64,000 nt of DNA from an uncultured Bacillota bacterium (GTDB lineage: Bacteria; Bacillota; Clostridia; Christensenellales; UBA1242): the NCBI GenBank assembly GCA_900544595.1, contig UQVQ01000004.1, positions 62,001 through 126,000 on the forward strand. The letters run 5' to 3'. Position numbers and translations under genes: made by a program. The notes beneath the pieces are model-generated. The model searched no databases. It saw only the letters and a list, made by a program, of their open reading frames with translations, and had not been told where the DNA came from. Shown in pieces: positions 7,894-16,500 of the stretch. Numbering within the stretch: position 1 is the stretch's first letter; every line of letters begins with the position of its first letter.

Positions 7894-8152
7894 AATAATA
7901 GCCTATCCTTTTAGGTTTTTATTGCTTTGTTTAGTTAAATTTTATAAATTTTGTATAAGTCCAATTTTGCCATCAACTTGTGGATTTGTTCCAACTTGTT
8001 CAACATATATGGAACAGGCAATTAAGGAATTTGGGCCGTTTAAAGGAACTTGGCTTGGAATTAAAAGGCTCTCAAAATGCAGGCCAGGGGGAAAATGTGG
8101 GTTCGACCCAATTCCTCTTAACATTAAAGGAGAATTAAAATGGCTTTTATAA
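7877..8152 (+). CDS. yidD: Membrane protein insertion efficiency factor YidD
   Basis: 91 residues with the YidD pattern: hydrophobic N-terminus, YKFCISPILPSTCGFVPTCS, then FGPFKGTWLGIKRLSKC and a C-terminal GGKCGFDPIP. It is a small amphipathic membrane-associated protein that assists YidC-dependent insertion. It starts inside rnpA and its stop overlaps the yidC start by 13 nt, so the three genes are translationally linked. Confidence 0.95.
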   Translation: MKTFLKIIAYPFRFLLLCLVKFYKFCISPILPSTCGFVPTCSTYMEQAIKEFGPFKGTWLGIKRLSKCRPGGKCGFDPIPLNIKGELKWLL

Positions 8153-9492
8153 CCAAACTTTCAAACTTCTTTTGCTCTGCGGCAATCAAAGAACCAACAG
8201 GAGTTTGGGAAAAAATTATCATGGCATTCCATAACGGAATTCCAAACTATGCTTGGGCAATCATTGTTTTCACAATAGTTGTTAAGCTTGTTATCTTTCC
8301 TTTGGATTTTGTTAACAGAAGAATTTCTGCAAAAAATGCAAAAGTTCAGGCGCTTGTCCAGCCAGAAATTGAAGATATCCAAAAAAAATATGGCAACAAC
8401 AAGCAAATGATTAACCAAAAAACAATGGAAATCTATAAAAAGCATAACTACAACGTCACGGGTTCGTGCGTTATTATGCTTGTTTATATGGCTTTAACCT
8501 TATTCATTTTCATAACACTTTTCTCGGGTCTTAACAATATGGCAGCCTATAAAGTTGGTTCACAATATCAAGAAATGGAAAATGCTTTTAACAAAGTTGC
8601 CTATGAAACCGAGGAAATTGAAACTGACTATGAAAAATATACAAATGCGTTCTCAACTGCATTTGAAAACAAAAAGTCGGAAATAAGACAACAAGCCGAA
8701 ACCCAAAAGAAAAACGAAATTTTGGCAGATAAAGAAGAAGGATATCAGCTTACAGACGAAGATAAAGCCGCGATAACAAAAGCGGGCGACGAAGCTGTTG
8801 CAAATCAAGATAACATCAATCTTTGTAATGACGCCGGAAAAACTGCGGGGGAAACCGCTTCGGGAAAAACTCTTGAAGAAATTATGGTTCCAATTAACGA
8901 CGCAGTTGCAAAAAGATATAATGAAGTTAAAAACAGTTGGCTTTGGGTTGACAACGTTTGGAAAAGCGATGTGCCTTGGAAAAAATCGTCAACAACTTTC
9001 GACGAATTTGTTTCTCTTGCAAGAATAACATATAAAGACAGTTTGGGAGAAGGCGAGGAAGAAACATTTAATGTTCGTCTTTCAGCAAACAAAGAAGCCG
9101 ACCGCGCAAAATACGACCTTGTTATGAGCGCTGTTGAAAGCGAAAACAGAGTTAATGGATATTTAATTATTCCAATTGTTGCTGTTGCTGTTAATGTTCT
9201 TTCAATGCTTGCAAGCCAAGGGAAACTTAAATTTAAAAGAAAGAAAAAACAAGAAGGCGAAGAAAAATCTAACAAAATGCCTGGCGGAATTTTGATGTTG
9301 GTTCTTCTTCCAGCACTTATGGGATATATCACTCTTTCCTATAACACCGTGTTTGGTCTTTACATTCTTGTTGGTTCTCTTTTCTCGCTTGCAACAACAC
9401 CACTTGTTAACTTTGGGATTAAAAAGTGGGACGAACTTGACGAAAAACGCAAGGCTAAAAAACAAAAGAAAGAAATTTCTTATAAAAGATAG
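8140..9492 (+). CDS. yidC: Membrane insertase YidC/SpoIIIJ with large extracytoplasmic insertion
   Basis: Oxa1/YidC insertase, start after AAAGGAG. The first segment is NYAWAIIVFTIVVKLVIFPL (36-55), followed by the two-helix cytoplasmic loop with PEIEDIQKKYGNN. The second is VIMLVYMALTLFIFITLF (111-128), and three more lie at about 339-360 and 383-430. At 450 residues it is much longer than the roughly 260 of typical Gram-positive YidC. The extra sequence is a Glu/Lys-rich block at about 140-260, before the conserved WLWVDN segment, plus another at 281-338, both predicted outside the membrane. It has no lipobox, unlike SpoIIIJ. A role in membrane protein insertion is well supported; the insert's function is unknown. 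Confidence 0.93.
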   Translation: MAFITKLSNFFCSAAIKEPTGVWEKIIMAFHNGIPNYAWAIIVFTIVVKLVIFPLDFVNRRISAKNAKVQALVQPEIEDIQKKYGNNKQMINQKTMEIYKKHNYNVTGSCVIMLVYMALTLFIFITLFSGLNNMAAYKVGSQYQEMENAFNKVAYETEEIETDYEKYTNAFSTAFENKKSEIRQQAETQKKNEILADKEEGYQLTDEDKAAITKAGDEAVANQDNINLCNDAGKTAGETASGKTLEEIMVPINDAVAKRYNEVKNSWLWVDNVWKSDVPWKKSSTTFDEFVSLARITYKDSLGEGEEETFNVRLSANKEADRAKYDLVMSAVESENRVNGYLIIPIVAVAVNVLSMLASQGKLKFKRKKKQEGEEKSNKMPGGILMLVLLPALMGYITLSYNTVFGLYILVGSLFSLATTPLVNFGIKKWDELDEKRKAKKQKKEISYKR

Positions 9493-9503
9493 GGGAGAAA
9501 AAT

Positions 9504-10316
9504 ATGAAAAGTTGTGAAGGAATTGGAAAATCAATTGAAAAAGCAATTGACAATGCACTTGAGCAATTAAATGCTAAAAGAGAAGATGTTGACATCAAAA
9601 TTTTGGAAGAAGGCGGGCTTTTCAAAAAGGCAAAAGTTTTAGTAACAATTTCGGAAGATTGCGAAGAAGAATATGAAAAACGCGCAAAAGAAATTGAAGA
9701 AGTTGAAGACGAAATTCTTGATGTTAAATCTTTCTTTAAAGATGTTGAAACTTTGATAAAAAACGAAGAAAAAGACGCTAAAAAAGAAGAAAAACAAGAA
9801 CAAAAAGAAGAGAAAAAACAACTTAAAGAAGAAAAGAAAGCAAACAAGAAAGAAAATAAACTTTCTGGCGTTGATTTCATTAAAGGTCTTTTGGACGTAA
9901 TTTCTCCAAACTATAATCTCTTTTTTGAAGAAGACGAAGAGAAAATTTTTGTTAAAGTTGAAGGTGGAAACACTGGCGACTTAATTGGTTATCGCGGGGA
10001 ATGCTTAAATGCAATTCAATATGTTGCATCAGTTGTTGAAAATGAATTCTCTGGGAAGAGAAAAAGATTTATCTTAGACATTGAAAACTACCGCGAAAAG
10101 CGTGAAGAAACTCTCAAATCTCTTGCCCACAGAATGGAAACAAGAGTTGAAAAGAGCAAAAAAGCATTAAAACTTGAACCAATGAGCGCAAACGAGAGAA
10201 GAATTATCCACACCGAACTTCAAAAAAGCGAAAGCGTAACAACAACAAGCAAGGGAACTGAACCAAACAGATATGTTGTTATTCTTCCAAAAGATAGCGC
10301 AGAAAACGAAGAATAG
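9504..10316 (+). CDS. khpB: RNA-binding protein KhpB/Jag (SpoIIIJ-associated)
   Basis: 270 residues in the three-part Jag layout. The Jag-N domain (1-55) contains GIGKSIEKAIDNAL. A Lys/Glu-rich linker spans about 85-125. The KH domain contains GGNTGDLIGYRGECLNAIQY with the GxxG-like RNA-binding turn. The C-terminal R3H domain contains PMSANERRIIHTEL and NRYVVI. It binds RNA and, with KhpA, affects envelope growth and sporulation in related bacteria. It sits right after yidC as in Bacillus. The genes that usually follow (mnmE, mnmG, rsmG, parAB) are absent. Confidence 0.95.
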   Translation: MKSCEGIGKSIEKAIDNALEQLNAKREDVDIKILEEGGLFKKAKVLVTISEDCEEEYEKRAKEIEEVEDEILDVKSFFKDVETLIKNEEKDAKKEEKQEQKEEKKQLKEEKKANKKENKLSGVDFIKGLLDVISPNYNLFFEEDEEKIFVKVEGGNTGDLIGYRGECLNAIQYVASVVENEFSGKRKRFILDIENYREKREETLKSLAHRMETRVEKSKKALKLEPMSANERRIIHTELQKSESVTTTSKGTEPNRYVVILPKDSAENEE

Positions 10317-10345
10317 TTGATTTAAAAATTTCAATATGTTAAAAT
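10317..10345 (+). promoter_or_regulatory. Promoter of the SH3-like gene, leaderless geometry
   Basis: TTGATT (10317-10322), 17 nt, TAAAAT (10340-10345), 6 nt, then GTG at 10352. No Shine-Dalgarno sequence fits between. Confidence 0.6.
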
Positions 10346-10351
10346 AAAACC

Positions 10352-11008
10352 GTGAAAAAAATATTAACGGTTTTATTTTCTTTATTAGCAGTTTTGGTGT
10401 TTGTTCCAACAATTCAAAATGTTAGCGCAGAAACTTTGAAAGTTAAAGTTTCTGTTTCTTCGTGTGCAATATTAGATGCGCCTCTTAACGGAGCAAACAC
10501 AATGTACACCGCAAGTTTTGGCGACGAACTTGAAGTTCTTGGAACGGCGCAAACAGGCGAGCTTAGTTTCTATCAAGTTAAGATTCCAGGAAGCGAACAA
10601 AATGGGTGGGTTTTAAAAAACGCTGTTTCTGCGTCAAACAGTAAAGCACTTGAAAAAAGTCTTGACCCAAACGCAAAAACACTTAATAAAGATGTTAAAG
10701 TTTATTCAACCGAGAAACTTGAAAAGGGGAGTGAAATTATCATTGCGGGAAAACCTGTTCTTCTTTCTCAATTTCAAGAAGTTAAAATTGTTGGGGGATA
10801 TAACAAAAACAGCGACTCAACAAAAATTATGTTTGAATATGAAAATCAAATTTTAACAGGCTATGTTAAAACTTCCGACCTTGTTGTTGAAGGTTTTAAC
10901 GGAACAATAATTTTAATTGTTTTCATTTTCATTCTTGTTATTTCAATTATTGTTTCGATTATTGTTGCAACAAAGAAAAAACGTAAAAAAGCAAAAAATA
11001 AAACTTAG
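10352..11008 (+). CDS. SH3-like domain envelope protein with C-terminal membrane anchor
   Basis: GTG start, supported because it gives a perfect signal peptide (MKKILTVLFSLLAVLVF ending NVSAE at about 27). Residues 28-95 look like a bacterial SH3 domain (VSVSSCAILDAPL, EQNGWVLKNAVS), and 110-180 may be a second, weaker one. A transmembrane helix at about 186-208 is followed by a basic tail (KKKRKKAKNK), which fixes the domains outside the membrane. A cell-wall binding or sensing role is plausible. It follows khpB but has its own promoter. Confidence 0.7.
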   Translation: MKKILTVLFSLLAVLVFVPTIQNVSAETLKVKVSVSSCAILDAPLNGANTMYTASFGDELEVLGTAQTGELSFYQVKIPGSEQNGWVLKNAVSASNSKALEKSLDPNAKTLNKDVKVYSTEKLEKGSEIIIAGKPVLLSQFQEVKIVGGYNKNSDSTKIMFEYENQILTGYVKTSDLVVEGFNGTIILIVFIFILVISIIVSIIVATKKKRKKAKNKT

Positions 11009-11030
11009 GAATTTTCCTAAGTTTTTTTAT
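10998..11030. terminator. Bidirectional terminator between convergent genes
   Basis: AAACTTAGGA (11001-11010) pairs with TCCTAAGTTT (11015-11024), followed by T-runs. Confidence 0.85.
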
Positions 11031-11031
11031 T

Positions 11032-11970
11032 TTAATATCTAAACTTCTTTTTAATTCCTGGCTTACGTTTAAACAAGTTTGATTCTTCGTGAACTTCTTG
11101 CTTTGGCTCGCCTTCTTCGCTTGGAACTTCTTCTTTTTGCTCTTCAATTTCTTCTTTTTTCTGTTCTTCTTCGCGAAGTCTTCTTTCTTCGGCTTGTTCT
11201 TTTTCAATTTCGTCGTTTAACGTTTGTGCTGCTTTGTTAAGTTTCTCAATAACTCGATTTGCCGCCTCCATTTTTGCCTTATCAAAAACTTTTTGAATTT
11301 CTTCGGTTTGCTCCATAAATTTTTCTGGCATTTTAACAAGTTCTTCTGGGCTTATTTCAAGAATTTCAACAAGTTCGTCGCAAAGAAGTTTTGAAAGGAA
11401 AAGAACATAGTTTTCGTCAGTTATATCGAGAAAATCAATTAAAACGGAATGGTCGACGGAATCGAGCGAATCAAGAGCAGTTGTTAAATAAACTTGAAGT
11501 TTTGAAACGCTGAACGCATTTCCGTTTGATGCTGCAAGAATTGTCCATTTCATATATTTTTCATAATTCATAATGCAAAAATCATAGAAGCCTTTTTTAT
11601 AGCAATAGCCCAAGAAATCTTGCGCACTGCAATTAGTTATTGCATTTGATGTTATATTATAAACCGCATCGTCATATTCTGCATAAGCTTTTTCCGACTT
11701 GCCTCTTTTTGCGGAAAGTTCGTCCATTTGACGGCGGAGTTCCATAAAAATTGCGCGATAAAGTTCAATGTCAAATGTTGAGGAAGTGTTAAAATCTTTT
11801 GTTAAATCAATGTCTAAATTACGTTTTTCTTTTGGCTTTGTTTCAAAATTAAATTCGCGCTTTGGAGTTTCTTGTTTAACTTCAACTTTCTCTTTTTCTG
11901 ACTTCGCTGTTGTTTTAGGGGTTCTCTTTTTTGGAGTTAATTTTTTTTCTTCTTCCTTTTTAACTGGCAT
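11032..11970 (-). CDS. Hypothetical Lys/Glu-rich protein with central helical domain
   Basis: 312 residues, start after GAGGTGG. The first 50 residues are Lys/Thr/Pro-rich (KKRTPKTTAKSEKEK), like a flexible nucleic-acid-binding tail. The centre (about 60-220) is helical and non-repetitive, with YCYKKGFYDFCIMNYEKYMKW resembling a Sel1/TPR-type helix pair. The C-terminal third is a Glu/Lys/Gln coiled coil (EKEQAEERRLREEEQKKEE) ending in a basic RKPGIKKKFRY. It has no signal peptide or membrane segment. I do not recognise the family. It has its own promoter region and converges with the SH3-like gene. Confidence 0.7.
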   Translation of the reverse strand: MPVKKEEEKKLTPKKRTPKTTAKSEKEKVEVKQETPKREFNFETKPKEKRNLDIDLTKDFNTSSTFDIELYRAIFMELRRQMDELSAKRGKSEKAYAEYDDAVYNITSNAITNCSAQDFLGYCYKKGFYDFCIMNYEKYMKWTILAASNGNAFSVSKLQVYLTTALDSLDSVDHSVLIDFLDITDENYVLFLSKLLCDELVEILEISPEELVKMPEKFMEQTEEIQKVFDKAKMEAANRVIEKLNKAAQTLNDEIEKEQAEERRLREEEQKKEEIEEQKEEVPSEEGEPKQEVHEESNLFKRKPGIKKKFRY

Positions 11971-12026
11971 TTTTCCACCTCACTTTAGTTTAGTATAACA
12001 AAAATAATTAAAAAACATAAACAAAA

Positions 12027-13484
12027 TTATAACAATGGGGCAAAAAGTCTAACAAAAGCTTGAGTAAATTTGTTAAACAAAATTTTCCGCTTAAAAAATA
12101 TTTTGTCAACTTTAATACAGTTTTTTTCATCGTTTTCAAAGTATTTAACATTTTGCATAACAAAATCTTTTCCATAAAGAAATGCCATAACTTCAAAATT
12201 GAGAGCAAAAGAACGGTTGTCGAAATTGCAAGAACCAATTGCAACAACTTTTCCGTCAACAATAAACGTTTTTGAATGTAAAAAGCCGTTATATAAATAA
12301 AACTCAATCCCAGAAGGAAGAAGGTCTTTAACATAAGATAAACTTGCCAAGTAAACAAATTTTTTATCTGGCTTTAAAGGCAACATAATTTTAATTGAAA
12401 CACCGCTAAGTTTTGCAATTTTAAGAGCACTTAAAAGAGCTTCGTCGGGAATGAAATAAGGGGTTTGAATTAAAATTGAGTCTTTTGCGCTCAATATCAT
12501 TTTCAAAATAGATTCTCTAATTGGTTGGTTTGGAAGGTCGGGCCCGCTTGTTAAAATTTGGCAACCTGTGTTTCCATATGTTCCAAGTTTTGGAAAATAT
12601 CCTTCGTCCAAAAGATTGTTCATGCTTGAACTTATGTTTTTGCAATATCTCCAATCGTTGAAAAAAGCAACTTGAAGATTATATGCCGAACTTCCAACAA
12701 TTCGAAGGTGAGTGTCGCGCCAAGGGCTTAGTTTTGGCTTTCTTCCCATATGGTCGTCGCGAATGTTAATTCCGCCTGTGTAAGCAATTTTCCCGTCGAT
12801 AACAACAATTTTTTTGTGATTTCGATAGTTTGCTTTAAAACTGAAAAGACGAATTCCAAGAAAAAAAGGGAAGAACTCGGCAATTTCTCCGCCTGCTTTA
12901 ACAAGCTTTTTAAAGAATGATGGTTTCGTTCTGTGACTTCCAAAAGAATCGTAGATGAGTTTAACTTTAACCCCTTCTTTTGCTTTTCTTATAAGAATTT
13001 CCATAATTTCTTTGCCAACTTGGTCGTCGGCAAAAATGTAGTATAAAAGATTGATTGAATGTTTTGCTTTTTCAAGGTCTTTTTTAAGAGCTGCTATTTT
13101 ATCTTCGCCCGAAAGAAAAACTCGAACATCATTGTTTTTAAAATATGAACAATTTGAAATGTTAAGATTGAAAAGGAGAATGTCTAAACACTCTTTATCT
13201 GCATCCGAAATTTTTCTTGAAGAAAAAAGATGTTTTTGCTCTTTAACAAATTCCTCATATTCTTTGGCAATGAGTCTTTTCTTTTTAAACATCTTTTTTG
13301 TTCGATAGCTAAGTCCGCTTCCAACAAAACAGTAAATTATAAAACCAACGATTGGGAAAAATGTTAAAACCATCGACCAAGCAACAATTGTTGTTGGTTT
13401 TTTGCGTTCAACAAAAATCATTGTTAAAACACAAAGGAAATTAACACACAAAATTATTAAAATAACGATCCCGAAAATTGACAT
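12027..13484 (-). CDS. cls: Cardiolipin synthase
   Basis: 485 residues, the usual length. Two N-terminal transmembrane helices (1-60) are followed by two phospholipase-D motifs: HKKIVVIDGKIAYTGG (about 215-230) and HSKTFIVDGKVVAIGS (about 398-413). Both carry the H-K-D catalytic set. It condenses two phosphatidylglycerols into cardiolipin at the membrane. The ATG at 13484 lacks a good Shine-Dalgarno site. TGGTATAAT lies 21 nt upstream (extended -10), so the leader is short. It is divergent from the giant surface protein gene. Confidence 0.94.
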   Translation of the reverse strand: MSIFGIVILIILCVNFLCVLTMIFVERKKPTTIVAWSMVLTFFPIVGFIIYCFVGSGLSYRTKKMFKKKRLIAKEYEEFVKEQKHLFSSRKISDADKECLDILLFNLNISNCSYFKNNDVRVFLSGEDKIAALKKDLEKAKHSINLLYYIFADDQVGKEIMEILIRKAKEGVKVKLIYDSFGSHRTKPSFFKKLVKAGGEIAEFFPFFLGIRLFSFKANYRNHKKIVVIDGKIAYTGGINIRDDHMGRKPKLSPWRDTHLRIVGSSAYNLQVAFFNDWRYCKNISSSMNNLLDEGYFPKLGTYGNTGCQILTSGPDLPNQPIRESILKMILSAKDSILIQTPYFIPDEALLSALKIAKLSGVSIKIMLPLKPDKKFVYLASLSYVKDLLPSGIEFYLYNGFLHSKTFIVDGKVVAIGSCNFDNRSFALNFEVMAFLYGKDFVMQNVKYFENDEKNCIKVDKIFFKRKILFNKFTQAFVRLFAPLL

Positions 13485-13598
13485 AATTACAACTTAGTTT
13501 ACACAATTATACCACATTAAATTATTTTTTTGCAAATACTAAAGAAAATCGCGTTAAAGATTGGAGAATTATATAAATTGTGTTATATTAAAGGTAAG

Positions 13599-16500
13599 AT
13601 GAAAAAAAATATATTTGGAAGTTTATTATTTATTTTAATGCTCTCAATAGGGTTTTCCTTCGTTGGAATTCCAAGCGTTTCGGCGCAAATTAGCGGAGGA
13701 GACGACTTAAACCCTGCCGTTGTTCACTTGATAAATAAAGTTAAAAACGGAAAAGATTCCTATTTTAATTCATTTGTTCAAGCGGGGTTAACTTCTTCCC
13801 ACTACACTTTTCGCGACTATAAAGGAAATCAGGTTTATAACTATATCATTAGAAATATGACAACCGACAGCTTTTCCGATAAAAACGCAATTGTAAAAAG
13901 CGAAGTTTTTTCGCTAAGTTCCGACTATCAAAAAATTGCAAATGCAGCCAAACTTTATGTTTCGGGAAGTGCGGGGCATTTGGCGGCATCAACGGACGAT
14001 CGCGATAAGGTTATTTTCTCGCTCATAACAACAGGAGCGCTAAACGAAACAAAAACTATTACGGGAAACCGTGTTTACACTTCTGGCTCTTATGCGCCAT
14101 TATGGGTTGAAACCGAAAGAACTCTTCTTCGAAGCGGTTCAACAATTCAATTTAACTTTGAAACTCAAAAAGGATATGGACAAGACAATTCAAAAGGTTT
14201 TTATGTTTTCGATCCTTGCCTTAACTATTCCGTTGAAATCGACAGTTTAACAACCTTGATTGAAGGAAGAGATGTTTTCCGCGGCGAGCAAATTTATCTT
14301 AACGCAACAAACCCAATTTTGGAATTATTTGGCGGCGAAACCGTTAACTATTTCAAAAATATTTTCAAAATTGAATGGGAAGTTACAAAAGGCAAAGCGC
14401 ATATTGATAAAGAAGCGCTTACAAATGGATACTTAAAAGTTTCCAACACGGCAACTGGCGATATAACTGTTCGTGCAAAATGCAAATCGTCTTCTGTTTC
14501 GAATGAATACATCTATTCCCCAACAATAACATTCAAAGTTAAAAGTGGAGAAACAGGCATTAGCGTTGCATCAAATTTTGAAGAAGGAATTAAATCTGTT
14601 TCCTATTCTCAAAATGGAACAGCATATGATGTTTCGGTTGTTTTAAACGATGGATTTGTTCCAACTTCAACAGAAAATTATAATTTTGGAACAAAAACAT
14701 TAACATTCCAAAATGTTGAAGAAAAATCTATTGTTAATGTTTCTCTTAAAAAACAAATTTCAATTAAGGAAATTATTGCAAAAGACAAGGCATACGACGG
14801 AACAAACACTGCGGAAATTAAAGAAATTATTTTTAATGAAAAAATTGACGAAACAATTGGAATTAACGGATTAACAATAAGTTTTAATGATATTATTGCC
14901 GGAACTTCAAGTTTATCTTACGAAGGGACTGCCGTTTTAAAACCTGATTTTGGAAAAAAATATGAACTTGTTGATTTCGGAACGCCAATTGTTGTTTCTG
15001 GGCAAATTCTAAAGCGAGATGTTGTTGTTTCTGCAAAATACACAACACAAGGAATTGGACAAACTGAAAAGCCAATTGAATTTACTGCAACTGGTCTTGT
15101 GAATGGCGAAAGCCTTGGCGGGAAACTTGCAAAGGAAAGCGGAACAACGGTTGGGAAATATAGAATTACAATTGGAACACTTGCAAGCGAAAATCCAAAC
15201 TATAACATTATTTTCTTTTCAAATGTTTATGAAATAACAAAAATAAATTTTAAAATAACAGACGTCACAATTGAAAAAGTTTATGATGGCGAAACCGAAA
15301 TTCAATCCATAAGCATTGACAATCTTGAATTTTCAATTAAGAATGGCAAGGAATATATAAGTGCAACATGGAGCGAAATTGCAAAAGACAGCAATGTTGG
15401 TCTTCGTTTAACCGCAAGCTTCAAGGATAACGCAAATGTTGGAGCAGGAAAACCTGTTAGTTTTGTTGCCGAACTTATTGGAACGGATAAAGCAAACTTT
15501 GAACTTGAAAGTGTTCCAACCAATGTTTATGGAAAAATAACAAAAGCGCCAATTGAAATCACTGCGCATTCCGATCAAAAACAATTTGGCGATTCCGACC
15601 CAGAACTTACATACACAATAACCTCTGGGCAACTTTATAACAGCGATAGTTTAACAGGAGAACTTAGCCGTCAATCGGGCGAAAATGTTGGGGTATATCA
15701 AATTCAAAAAGGAACTCTTTCCGCAGGCAATAACTATCAACTTACTTTTGTTGGGAACACTTTTGAAGTTATTAAAAGACAAGTTAAGGTTAACGCACTT
15801 AAAGTGACGAAACACTATGGCGATGTTGACGAACAGTTAACTTATGAGCTTGTTGGAGGGACAACCGAAGTTCAAGAGGGTTTAAATCTTAAACTTGAGC
15901 GCGAAAAAGGCGAACTTGTTGGAACATATGAAATTTCAGTTGTAAGTTATAATGACAGAAACTATGAAATTGTTTCCTTCACGCAAGAAGGCTTTGAGAT
16001 TTTAAAGAGAGAAATAATAATTTCAGTTTACAGCAAGGAAAAAGAATACGATTCAACCGACCGTGCGGAAGTTGTTTATGAAATCTCAAATTTGCAAGCG
16101 AACAATCCAGATAATATTCGCATTGATATAACAGCAAAATTTAGAGGAACAACAGTTAGAGAATGGGGAATTCTATATTACTATGAAGGAAGCCTTATAA
16201 CAGATTTTTCAAGCAGCCTTGTTCTTGGAAATAATGTTGATTGCTATGACATAACATTCGATGTTAACTACACCGCAAACATAACAATAAGAAAAATTTA
16301 TATTGTTATCAAAAACGGAAAAGTTACAAAAGAATGGGGCGACCCAGATCCAAATCCTCTTCCATATCAAATTGAAAATGGATTTGAAGGAATTGTTTTA
16401 ACAGGGCAACTTGAAAGAGGCTTAACCGGGCAAGATCAAGATGGCTATGTTGTTAACAACAATGAAGTTGGAATCTATCCATTACATCTTGGAACTTTAA

